Shown here: positions 1 through 11,620 of the stretch, one piece after another
How positions within the stretch are numbered: the first letter of the stretch is position 1
Layout of the letters: every line of letters begins with the position of its first letter
Source of the DNA: [Mycoplasma] gypis
GTDB taxonomy: Bacteria; Bacillota_I; Bacilli_A; Mycoplasmatales; Metamycoplasmataceae
DNA length: 64,000 bases
Reading direction: 5' to 3'
NCBI RefSeq assembly: GCF_016924775.1
Contig: NZ_JAFFTD010000001.1
Location: forward strand, 304,001 to 368,000
Made by a program: the position numbers and the translations under genes
Notes under the pieces: generated by a model
Database searches by the model: none
Seen by the model: the letters and a program-made list of their open reading frames with translations, nothing else
Told to the model about the DNA's origin: nothing

Positions 1-3000
1 CAAATTTGTAAAGTTTAAATAAATCATTAACTTCAACTTCTGAGTCTTGATTAATACCAAAAATATTTTCTAACAATAAATTAACATTTTCTTTTGTAAA
101 AATCTTATTAATTGAATCATCTGAAACAATTTTTTCAATTAAGACATTGTAATCAAAAATAATTTTATTATCTTTAAATATCTCATCAGTTTCTTTAATT
201 GTATCTTTTACACTTCCTAAAAGCGCGTCAATAATATTGCTTTCGTTAGCAAAATTAAACAATCTTGTGATTAAGTTGTCAAATACTGAGTTAATTTCTT
301 CATTGTTTTCAATTGTTAAACGATTATTAATCAATTCAATAATTACTGCTTTTAGTTTTTCTTGAATATTTCTGTCTTTTAATTCAATTTTTATAAAATC
401 TTTAGCTTTATCAATAATTGATTCTTTAAATTCATTGAATGCTTTATTAATTAATTGTTCGTATGATTCAGTATTTTCAAAAGTATCACTGGTTAAAATT
501 CTGTTTAAGAAATCAGTGATGAAATCCGAAATTTGTTGCGAAGCAAGTAATGGATCAATTAAAGCATTTATTAAATCTTTTTGTTTTTGAGATAGAGAAT
601 CAATATTGTTTACATTAAATTTATCTTTAACTAATCACTCAATTAATCTTAGCGATAAGTCTTTTAATGAAGTGATAATCTTTTGATCTTCTTCATTGTT
701 ATCAGATGATACTGAATTAGAAATAATTTTTGCAAGCGGAATAATTAATTTCAAGTATGTAACAGCTTGCGATTCTTGTTCTGAATCTGCTGGTTCTGAA
801 TTTGATTTATTTAGGAAAACTTTTATTGTTTCAAAAACTTGATTTACAGCTTGTTGCGAGTTATTGTTAATATCGAACATAGCAAATAAAATTTTTCTTA
901 AATCTTTTTTATCAACTTGTTCAGCAACAGTATTTAAATCTTTAAATAAATCTTTAACTAAATTTAAAGTGTCTTGATTTAATGTAAGCTTTTCAATCAA
1001 TATATCGTGATCGGCGAAAATTTCAAAAACTTTATTGATTAGATTTTGCAGAGTATTGAATTTTGATGCATGCGGTAATAAACGACCTAAAATCGCTTTA
1101 ATATCTTCTTCATTTTGATCATTTATTTGAACATTAGCTTTGTCTTTTATTAACTCAATAAATACTTCACTTAGTGTATTTCTAATTGTTTCATCAGTTA
1201 ATGAATTATTGATTGATGAGTTAAATAATTTTTTGATTGCTTGTAAATTATTTTTTACTAATTTATTTATAAAATCAGTTATCGAAGTTACATTTTCATA
1301 ACTATCGCTTGCTAATGATTGAGTAATTACTGACTCAAGTAATTGATTAAATTCATCTAAACTAAATATTTTTTGAATAAGTTCATTAATTATTTGTTTT
1401 TGTTTTTTAGTTAAATCTTTTGCAATGGTACTAATATCAAAATTATTTTGTAAGTAATCTTTTGCAATTGACACTACTGAGTTTGAAATGTTTTTAATCA
1501 ATTGTTTGTCATCTTCTTTATTTAAAGAATTATTAACAAACTTAATTGCTGCTAAAACGTATTTTTCAATAATATCGAATGTTGGTTTTTCAGAATTTGA
1601 TGTTGATTCTTCAGCGCCATTTGAATGAATTAAGTACTTAATAGCTTCATTTATTTGATCGGAATAATTTTGTGCATTTTGTTCATCTTTACTAAATAAA
1701 GCAACTAAAATAGGTTTTAAATCTTCTTTGGCAATTATTGATTGAATTTCATCCAAATTAGTAAATTCATCCTTAATAACTTCAATTAATTCTTGATTAA
1801 TTTCTAAATTAGAAGTAAATAAATCTTTTGCTTTTAGATGTTTTTTGATTCTAGCAATTGTGTTTTCTTTTGACTGAAGCTCAGGAATTGTATCAAGAAG
1901 TCTTGAAACAATTCCTTCAAAAGATTGTCTTTGAGTTTCATTCATTGAAATTGCTTTTTGTTTTTCAATGAAGTCAACAATTAATTTAACAATATTTAAT
2001 TTTTGTGGATTAACAACTTCATGATTTAATAAATCTTTTGCAATTTCAAAACTTAAATCTGATTGTGTTTTAACAATATAATTTAAAATATCAGCAAAAT
2101 TTTGAACATTTTCTAGTTTTTGGCTTCGTAAAATATCAATTAAAACTGACTTAATTAAATTTGTGGTTTTTTCATTTTCTAAAACATTAGTAAAGGCGTC
2201 TTTAAGAACATCTTTTTGTAAATCTGTTAATTTGTTAAGTTTATTAATTTTATCTAAATCATTTTGTGTAACATCTTTTAAAGCAATAACAATAAATTCA
2301 GCAATATTTTGAATAATTTGTTCTGAATTATCTGAGTCTTTCAATAAGTTTACAAACATTTTGAATAAATCAAGAACACTGTTTTGAGTATTTTGTTCTT
2401 CGTTAACAGTAGAAGATGCTGTTGGTTTTCTATTTATTAAATTAAAAATTAATGGTTTAAATGCTTTAAATAAAGCAATTAACTTATCGTTTTTATTTTC
2501 TTTGAATAAGATTTCAATTATTTTTTGAATATCTTCTTTTGAAAGAATTTCTTTAATGTCTAAATTACTTATTAATGATGATCATTTAAATGTTGAAATA
2601 TCATTGTTGTTTTTTGCCTTTAATTGTTCAAAATTATCTAAAACATGGCTGACAACTTTATCAAAAGCGTCAAATTCTGAAATCTTATCAATAATTTCGT
2701 CAACAAGCGAAATAATTTGTTCTAAATTTTCATTATCTGTTTGAGGACTTGTTTTTAAAATTTCTTTTTTAATTATGTCTTTAAAAATTGTTCTAATTGT
2801 TTGATTTGATATAGTTTTTTTATAGTTATCGACAATAAATTTTTCGATATTTGCCTTATTTTCCAAGGCTATATATTTTACTAAATCAAGTATTGAATTT
2901 AATGACTGAACTTTTTGAGTGTTTTCAAGTAATAGCGAATCAATAATTTTTGTAAATAATTGTTTTGTGTCACTGCTTGCTATTAAATCATTAACAACAA

Positions 3001-6000
3001 AATCAACCATTTTAATGATTTGGTTTTTTTCAATAGGAAGTGAACTTAGTGTCTTTACAATAAAATCATTTAAAAGTTTTTTAACTTTGGAATTACTTGC
3101 AATGAAGTTAACGATGCTTTGAATTTTTTCATCAGCTTGACGTTTTAATTCTTCGTTAGGGCTTAATTTTGAGTTAATAATTTTTATGGTTTGTAAAACT
3201 ATTCTAATAATTACATTTTTATCAAAACTTGATGACGAAGAAGAATAAGAATTATCTAATAAATCAATAATTTGTTCTTTATTTTGGTTAAAAATATTTA
3301 AAAGTTCAATTGTTTCAGGACCTGTTATTACATTCAATATCTTTTCTAGATTGTTAATTGCAATATCAATTCCAAATGATTTTAGATTTAAATTATTGAT
3401 ATCAATAGACAAGTTAGTGATTTGAATATTATCATCAATTGAAAATAGTGAAATAACTTGTTCAATTAATTTGTTTGCTGTTTCATTTAATAATTTTTCA
3501 TTTGTTAAAGCATTAAGAATTTTTGAAACAATATCATTAATTACTTGTTGTTGTTTATCATTGATTACAAAGTATTTTTTAATGATTTGTTCAATGAATG
3601 AAGAAGCAAGATTTAAAATACCTGGTTTTAGTGTTGAATCATTATTAATAATTTGTGTAAGTTGTTTAATTAAACTACTAAATAAAGTTTTTAACTCATT
3701 TTTTAAATAATTATTAAATCAGTGTTTTCCGCCTTGTTTTGAAGCATTAAGAGATGCTTGTCCAAAAATTTTGTCAATTAGTTCATGAATAAAAGGTCTT
3801 ACAATGTTATCAAATTTAGTTTCAATAATAAATGAAAATCTTTGTACAACGGTTTGAAGTTGTTTTTTAACTTCTTGATCATTAATTGATTCTGGATTAA
3901 ATGAATTTAAGGCTTTTATTAAGTTTTGTTTTAATGAAAAAGTGTCAAAAATTAGCTTCTCTAATTTTTGTGATTGCACAATTGGTTGCAGTGCTTTAAT
4001 TCAGTCATGTAACTGAATTTGAATATTTTGCCCGCTTGGTTTTGCGAATAAAACCGCAAGAATTTTGTTTAAAATAACAACTTTATCAGCTTCAAAATAT
4101 TGTTTTAAAGAAGCTAATAAATTGTCACCGAATTCTTTAAGTGTTACTGAATTTATGTCGTTTGATACAAGATTTAAAAAGTCTTTATATAAATCAGTAT
4201 TAACAAAATTATTTAAAACCTTTTTAATATTTGTTGCTAAAAGAGTTTTTTGTTCTTCACTTAAAGTTATTCCCGCAAAACTTTCAACTGATTTATAGAA
4301 TAAATTCAATCCTAAAGTTCTTGATTCTGAATCAGAATTTACGGCTTGTAATAGTTTTTCAACAAGACTACTTGGGTTTAAAACTTTAATATTTTTTACG
4401 ATATTAATTGCTATTTGTTCAATTGAATCAGCTTTAAATGTACCAATATTATCAATAAAATTGAAAAATGTTTGTTTTAATGCTTGTCTTAATTCAGGAT
4501 TTTTTAACATGTCTTTAACAAAAGCATTAAATCATTTATTGATTGCTGAAAGCAATCCACCTTCTGATAGAAACACTCTATTTAAATCATTAGCAAGACC
4601 TGCTTTATTCATTAAGGCATAGATCTTATTAGAAATATTACCTTGTGCATATATTGACAAGAATTCAGGGATAAGTTGATTATTAAAAACACTTGAATCC
4701 ATGAACATTGCAAAAACATACTTAATCATTTCTTTAACATTATTGTTTTTTGCAATGATATCCGAATTAAAAATATTAACGATTAATGATTTTATATTTT
4801 CTTTATCAATCGCAAAAGAAGTTGAAGAAGTGGCAGTAAATGAAATTCCATCTAAAAGATTTTTACTAAAAATTGTGTTAACAATAGTTTTAAAACCTTT
4901 TAAATATTTTTCATTATTAGCAATATCATTAATAATTGAAAAAATTACTTCATTGTGTTCATTTCCTTTATACGGAACTAATAAAACTTTAGTAATTAAT
5001 TGTTTTAAAAAGTTTTTAATTTCAAAATCAGGTTTTTCAACCTCTTTAAAATATTCATCCAAAATAAAATCAATTAAGCCATCAAAATATGGTTTTTGTG
5101 GTTGTGATTTTATAAATGAAGTAATAATATATCCTAAATCATATTTTTGACTATCGTTTAATTTTTCATTAAATGTTTTTTCTAAGAAATTAATAATAAT
5201 TTCTTTGTCTAATTCCACAAAGTTATCATCACTTAGAAGTCTTTTTAAGATAATTTTTATATTTTCTTTAATTAGATCTTTGAATTTATTTCAAACTTTA
5301 ATTTGGAATGAAGAAAATGTATTTGATTCTTTGAAATAAAAATCTTTATTATTGATTAAATCTTCAGTAATGTTCAACAGCATATCGCTAGTTAAATTGA
5401 AAATATTCGGATCTTTCGCAAGTCCGTCAATTATTTTGTGATATTTTGGTGCAACAAAAACTTTGATTAAATCAGCATTTAAAAAATCTTTAATTACTGC
5501 TTGAATTAATTGTTTTAGACGTTGTGAATTTTTATTTTGTTGAACAAAATCGCTTGATAAAAAGCTTCTTATTGTTTGATAAAGAATATCTGTACTTAAT
5601 AAATTCTTTTTAAAAATATCGCTAACTTTAGAAATATCTATCGCATCAATATTGTTTGTGTCAAGTAATTCATCAATATCATTTTTTATAGCATTAAAAA
5701 TTTTATTGATATAACCAGTATCAACAAAAGCGTTAATTAATTGTGGAATAAATTCTTTTTGTTCATCATTTTGTACTAAATCATCGACGAATTTTTTTAA
5801 ATTTTTTAAATTATTTCAGTCAATTCCTGCCCCTTTAGCAAATTTTTCAATCAAGTTTAAGAAGTGGTCTCTTTCATAAATCATTGATTCCGAATGAGTG
5901 TAATTTTTAATTAATATATCAACAGGAATATCTGGATTTTTTACTAAGAAGTTTTTTATTAATGTATTGTAAGGATTATTTTCAAAAGGATAAGCGTTTT

Positions 6001-7237
6001 CAATAGCACTTACATTAATCCCTTGCACACCTCAAATTAAGGTTTTTAAACTAGCATTTGTGTAATCTTTGAAACCTAAAATTTGTTTGTAGCTATTTTT
6101 ATCACTTTTAGCATATTCCTCATCAAAATTTAAATCAGCACCTTTTGCATCAGGATTAATTGACATTTTTAAGAAAATGTCTTGAGCCATTTTTTTGTAA
6201 CCTAAAAAATCTGGGTGGATGTCAAAAATATTTCCAGCCAGTATTTTTGAATGTTGAGTTCAAAAACTATCATCATAGGTATTAATATAATTTACTTCAT
6301 TTTGCTTTGCTGCTTTTTTAATTGAATTATTTAAAAATGCAAGTAATTGATCACTAACATTTGGTGTGATGCTAGCAAATTTTTTATCAATTAATGGAGC
6401 AAGTCTTAAAAATGGTAAAGGATATGAAATTAAATTGATTTTAATATCAGGATTGATTGCTCGAATCATTGAAATTAATGTTTGATACTTTTCAACAATG
6501 ACATTAGCAGCATTTTTTGCTTGTTCTAAAAAGTCATCATAGTATTTTTGTAATTTTGGACCAGCTGTTTGCGAGTCTAAAGCTAATGCTGAAAGAAAAT
6601 TAGCGATGTCTACACGGGCAATAAAATCATTAGCACCCAAACTGATTGTCATTAAATTAGCTTTTTTTAGTTGTTGAGTTAAAATTCCCATTTCGTTATT
6701 TTTAGGTTCAAAATCATTAAATAAGTATTCAATTCTTCTTTTACCTTCAATGCGAATTGGGTTATTTTTTGCTTTATCAATATTTGAATCAAATGTTAAA
6801 AATGATTTAACCTTTTTTAACATTTCAGGATTTGTGTAATTTTGTGGATCAAGAAGATAAATTCATTCATCCAATGTTGAACCAGTAAGACCAAAATTAT
6901 AAAAAGAAGTCAAATGAGTCTGTGAATCATTTGCCATTTTTATTGCATTTGCGATATATGATGAATATGAAAGTCCTTCAACTTCGTTTGTTACTGGATT
7001 CAGAAAACCACCTTGATCATAACCAAATTCTGTATTAAAACCAGCCGCAATTGAGTCTCCTATTGCAACATAATTAACCGCTCCTCGAATAACATCATCG
7101 TTTTGAGTTAAAATCGGTTCTTCATTTTGAGGCGCTTTATTTTTATTGCTCATAACAACGCTAACAGGAATTGAAACAGCAAGAACTGTTGCAATTGCTA
7201 ATGCAGATGAGATAGCAATAATCGATTTTTTAGTCAT
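1..7237 (-). CDS. Giant exported SGNH/GDSL hydrolase with long helical repeat region (partial, runs off left edge)
   Basis: One frame of about 2,412 codons after reading TGA as Trp, open to the left edge, so the C-terminus is missing. Start ATG at 7237 follows a strong AAGGAGG (7243-7249). Residues ~6-29 form a hydrophobic signal anchor without a lipobox Cys. Residues ~55-345 are an SGNH hydrolase domain: block I GDSIAAGF at 60-67 (nucleophile Ser62), block III GAND near 201, block V DIHPDFLGY near 338-346. SGNH enzymes are esterases/lipases; the substrate is unknown. The remaining ~2,050 residues are Lys/Asn/Ile/Leu-rich, predicted helical, and hold divergent tandem repeats of about 270 residues separated by Ser/Glu/Asn-rich linkers. 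The stop codon of ktrB overlaps its ribosome site, so the two are probably co-transcribed. A paralogue lies at 25757-27967. Confidence 0.85.
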
Positions 7238-7247
7238 AATGACCTCC

Positions 7248-8822
7248 TTAACCAAGTGAAACGTCTTCGCGAATATTTGAAATTCTTAATTCTTTGCTTT
7301 TTTGACGTCCTCACACAAGAATTGTTGATGTAATTCCTAATTGTCCAATGAACATTAAGAAAATTAAAGTTATTTTTGATGCTAAATTCAGTGAATCGGT
7401 AATTCCAGCTGAAAGACCAGAACTACCAAACGCCGAACAAACTTCAAAGAAAACCTGTGTCATTCCGTAAATTTTTGTTGTACCATCATTTAATACAATT
7501 TCTTCTGGACTTAATTTTGCACTTGTTGAAACAATCAATGTTCCGATAAAAATTAAACTTAAACCAATTATGAAAATATTAATCGCTTTAATAAGAGTTT
7601 CTTTTCCAATTTGACGACTGAATGCCACGACATTCTTTCTTCCTTTAATAACACTAAATACACTAATAAAAATGATTGAAAGTGTTAGGTTTCTAATACC
7701 TCCTGCTGTTGATGCTGGAGCAAAACCAATGAACATCAAGATTGCATGAATTATTTGTGTTGGTTGCGTAAACGAATAATAATCAACCGTTGAAAACCCT
7801 GCACTACGCGTTGAAAGGGTATTGAAGAATATTGCAAAAAGTTTATCTCATGTGCTTCCATATTCTTTTTGCATCCAGAATGTTTTTGATGAACCACTTG
7901 TTGTTTCAAAAATAATTGTTAAGATGATTCCTAATACACTTACAACTAATCATGTTGTTAAGTTTAATTTTGTAAAAAGACTAACTCTATTTCTTTGGCG
8001 ACGGAATAATGCAACAATTTTTTTATACACATCATAAATTGTTGGATAACCAACTCCACCAATAAAGAATAATGCAATTAAAATTAATTGTAGCCCTTTT
8101 GATTTGTAGTAAAGATTTATTGAATTACCGCCAATAATGTCAAACCCTGCGTTATTTACAGCACTAATCGAATGGAAAAACGCATATCTTAGTGAAAGCT
8201 TTCAATCTCCATGCGGATTATAAATTTGTGATTGGTATGGGAAAAAAGTAATAACATCATTAGGTTGTTTTTGTGGATTTGTTTCATCTAAGAAAAATCC
8301 TTGATTCGAAAAGAAAAAATAGAAAAATAAAACAAATGATCCAACTAAAATAGTGATAATCAATGTTGTTAAACTAACTTTAATAAGTTTTTTTGTATCT
8401 CCTGTAACTGTTGAACCACGTTCAAGTTGTGTTACCGAAACTTTATGAGAACTCATTTTAATTCCGAATCGACTCAAAATAAGCTCGAAAATATAAAGTT
8501 TAATCGTAAAAAACCCAAAACCTCCTATGATAATGGCAATTGCAATTACCGTTTGACCAAAAATGTTATATTGTTCAGAAACGGTAACAGTTGAAAGTCC
8601 TGTATCACTAAAAGCGCTAGCAGCAATAAATAAAGCGTCGCTATAATTGTATGAAGGATTTTTTGTTGCATGAGTAATTGGAAAATAAAGTAAAATACTT
8701 ATCGTAAATGTAATAATTAAATATGTCAAAAAGATATATTTAATCTTTCCCATTCTAATGAAATAATTGAAAAAGTTCCAATGATTCCAATGGAAAAAGC
8801 GATTTATGCTTCTTTTTTTCAT
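7248..8822 (-). CDS. ktrB: Potassium uptake channel subunit KtrB/TrkH family
   Basis: 524 residues, membrane protein of the SKT (Trk/Ktr/HKT) superfamily that conducts K+ (or Na+) inward. The four pore-loop filters are visible in order: SDTGLS, NNAGFD, SAGFST and GSSGLS, each between hydrophobic helices. The start ATG at 8822 opens with a Lys/Arg-rich stretch before the first membrane helix. Four TGA codons are read as Trp. The stop TAA (7248-7250) is embedded in the AAGGAGG of the next gene, the giant SGNH protein, suggesting co-transcription. The partner subunit KtrA is divergent across a 317-nt spacer rather than in the same operon. Confidence 0.9.
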
Positions 8823-9139
8823 AATGTAAAAATATTACCACAGAATGAATTTTTTCAAAATAAGTAAATATCTTTATATATAAATAAGCAATTTAAAACA
8901 TAATATTTATGTATATTCAATTGTTTTTATAATAAAGAAATAAATAATTTTAATTATTTAAACTAAAAATTAAATTTAAATTTAGCTTTTATAATAAAAA
9001 TCACTAATAATACTGAAAAATAACTTGTTTTAACATTAATTGCATATATAAAGTAGATAATTTTAATATTTTTATAGTTATTCAATATTAAAAATAGTAA
9101 AATGTTACAAGTTAATTATTTAAAAAAGGAATTACTAGC
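8823..9139. promoter_or_regulatory. Divergent ktrB/ktrA intergenic region
   Basis: A 317-nt, extremely AT-rich spacer between two divergent genes, so it must carry promoters in both directions. For ktrA a candidate -10 TAAAAT lies at 9098-9103, and AAAAAGGAA before 9140 is its ribosome site. I see no conserved riboswitch core: the GC-containing landmarks of a c-di-AMP (ydaO) element, which controls ktr genes in some Firmicutes, are absent. Confidence 0.4.
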
Positions 9140-9838
9140 ATGAAGAAAAACTCAAAAAATATCGCTGAAATTTGTATCATCGGACTAGGGCGTTATGGTC
9201 AAAGTGTGGTTCAAAATTTATTAAAAAATAAATCATCAAATAAGCTTTTCTTAACCTTAATCGATGAAGAAGAAAGAAACTTAATCCCTTTCCGTGATGA
9301 TGTTAATCAAATCTTCGTTGCTGATGCCGGAGATCCTAAAACATTACAGTCAATTGGTTTAAGTGAAAATGATACAGTTGTTGTAGCAACAGGAGAAAAC
9401 ATCGAAATTGTTGCCGCTTTACAAGAAATTGGTGTAAAAAATATTATTGCTCGTTCGAATTCAATTAGACATGCTCGGGTTTTAAAACAAATCGGAGTTA
9501 ACGTCATCATCTCACCACAAGAAGAAGCCGGAATTAAAACAGCTTTAATCGTTGCAAATCAATCTTTAATTTCTTATAGTCAAGATCTTGAAGATGCTGG
9601 TGATGGATTTGTTTTTGGTTCAGCATTTATTAAAAATAAAAGCATTTTTCATAAAACAATTCGTGAATTAGATATAAGAAAAAGAAATGCTTCAATCGTT
9701 CTTATTAAACGTGGTGGAACAAGCTTCCTACCTGAAGGGGATTTCGTGATTGAAGAAGGCGATTTATTAACCGTAATTGGTCAAATTGATGATATAACCA
9801 GTATTTTTGATTGATTTTCAGAAAATGATGAAGAGTAA
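9140..9838 (+). CDS. ktrA: Ktr system regulatory subunit KtrA (RCK-N/RCK-C, TrkA family)
   Basis: 232 residues, cytosolic gating ring protein that binds nucleotides and controls KtrB. The N-terminal Rossmann RCK domain shows the GLGRYGQS motif (residues ~15-22) and the acidic residue ending strand 2 (LTLIDEEE). The C-terminal RCK_C (TrkA_C) domain follows from about residue 150 (AFIKNKSIFHKTIRELD ... EEGDLLTVIG), the region that binds c-di-AMP in Firmicute homologues. One TGA (9812-9814) is Trp; the true stop is TAA at 9836-9838. Divergent from ktrB. A terminator with a C(TACG)G loop follows directly. Confidence 0.93.
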
Positions 9839-9849
9839 TTTTTTGTTGT

Positions 9850-9874
9850 CTCGCTACGGCGAGCTTTTCTTTTT
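9850..9874 (+). terminator. Intrinsic terminator after ktrA
   Basis: Stem CTCGC (9850-9854) and GCGAG (9859-9863) closed by a UACG tetraloop (a stable UNCG type), followed by a T-rich run. Confidence 0.8.
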
Positions 9875-9971
9875 AAATTTTGATTTTTTTATCAAAAAAT
9901 AATTAATAAAATTCTTAACAAAAAAATTGTTTTTTATTTAATTTCTATCTTAAATAAAGGACATTTTTATA

Positions 9972-9977
9972 TATAAT
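9972..9977 (+). promoter_or_regulatory. Candidate -10 box for the pyrG operon
   Basis: TATAAT about 35 nt upstream of the pyrG start; no clear -35. AAGGGG at 10002-10007 is the ribosome site. Confidence 0.45.
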
Positions 9978-10011
9978 TATTAAATATTTATTTTATTTTT
10001 TAAGGGGCTTT

Positions 10012-11619
10012 ATGAAAACTAAATTTATTTTTGTAACCGGAGGGGTAATTTCCGGATTAGGTAAGGGAGTAAGTGCTGCATCAATTGGTCGACTTTTAAA
10101 ATCGCGTGGATTTAAAGTGTTTGCAATGAAATTAGATCCATATCTAAATGTTGATCCAGGGGTACTTTCTCCATTTGAACACGGAGAAGTGTATGTAACT
10201 GATGATGGTGGAGAAACTGACCTTGATTTAGGTCACTACGAAAGATTTATTGATGAAAATCTTTCAAAATATTCTTCAGTAACAAGCGGAAAATTATTTT
10301 CTCAATTGTTAAGCAATGAACGTGATGGAAAATACAACGGAAAAACCGTCCAAATTGTTCCACACTTTACAAATAGCGTTCAAAATGCAATTCTTGACAT
10401 TGAGAAAAAACATAATCCTGACTTTGCTATTGTTGAAATTGGTGGTACTGTCGGAGATCTTGAATCAAATTCATTTTTCTACGCACTAGCACAATTAAAA
10501 CACATGATTCCAAATAATGTTTACTTTATTCATACATCATTTGTTCCATATCTAAATGCAAGTGGGGAATTTAAATCAAAACCAACTCAACACTCAATTG
10601 CTGTTTTAAGAGAACTGGGTATAAATCCTAATATGGTGTTTTTAAGATCACAAAAAAGTCCAACTCCAGAAATAAACAAAAAAATCGCTGAATACAGTTT
10701 TCTTGATGAAAATTGTGTTGTTTCAGTACCAGATTTTAAACAAGTTTATAAAATGCCAATTTATCTTGAAACTAAAAAAGTTGCAAAAACTATCTTAAGT
10801 TACTTTGGTATCAAAGATAAAAAACCAGACCTTACAAAATGAAAAGAATTTGTAAAGCTTCTCGAAGCTAAAAATAAACAAAAATTAACAATCGGAATGG
10901 TAGGTAAATACACAAAATTTGAAGATGCTTATAAATCAATAATCGAAGCTCTAAAAATTTCAGGTGCTTATCAAAGTGCTGAAATTTCGCTAAAATGAAT
11001 TAACTCTGAAAATATCAAAAATGTAGAAGATGCAAAAGAAGCTATAAAAGATGTTAATGGAGTTGTAATTTTACCAGGTTTCGGAGCACGGGGAATTGAA
11101 GGAAAAATTTTAATCGCAAACCAAACAAGAATCGATAACGTTCCTACACTAGGAATTTGTTTAGGAATGCAAGTTATGTCAATTAACCAAGCTAGATTAA
11201 AAGGAATTAAAAAAGCAACAAGCTTTGAATTCAAAACCAATGACAAAGATGAAGTTTATATTCTTGATTTTATTCGTGGAAAAAATGAAGATGACGCAAT
11301 CGGTGGAACTTTAAGACTTGGTGCTTCACCAACTGAAATCAAAAAAGATTCACTAGCTTACCAAATCTACAATTCTGAATTAGTTTATGAACGTCACAGA
11401 CACCGTTATGAAATTTCGCCTAAATACCGTTCAATGTTAGAAGATGAAGAATTTATTTTTTCAGGTCAAGAACCAAATTCTAAATTAGCAGAAATTTGTG
11501 AACTTAGAAACCACCGTTTCTACTTAGGGACACAATATCACCCAGAATTCAATGCAAGACCTTTAAAAGAACACACACTATTTAGCACATTTATTAAAGA
11601 ATGTAAAAAGGATTATTAA
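10012..11619 (+). CDS. pyrG: CTP synthase
   Basis: 535 residues, the usual family length. Makes CTP from UTP, ATP and glutamine. The N-terminal synthetase domain begins with FVTGGVISGLGKG (ATP site) and has EHGEVYVTDDGGETDLDLGH. The C-terminal class I glutamine amidotransferase domain has the nucleophile Cys383 in GICLGMQ and the His/Glu pair in QYHPEF near the end. Three TGA codons are Trp. It starts a run pyrG-ileS-lspA, with ileS beginning 1 nt after the stop. With cytidine deaminase and dUTPase elsewhere in the window it is part of pyrimidine nucleotide supply. Confidence 0.97.
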
Positions 11620-11620
11620 A

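Noticed and set aside
1-7237. Apparent row of separate short genes on the minus strand
   Set aside because: All pieces are in one frame and are split only by TGA, which is Trp here; upstream and downstream genes show the same.
8823-9139. c-di-AMP (ydaO) riboswitch upstream of ktr genes
   Set aside because: None of the conserved GC-rich core segments is present; the spacer is almost only A and T.
9307-9510. Minus-strand frame inside ktrA and similar antisense frames in pyrG, tsf, secDF and obgE
   Set aside because: Mirror frames of conserved genes with no family resemblance or ribosome sites.
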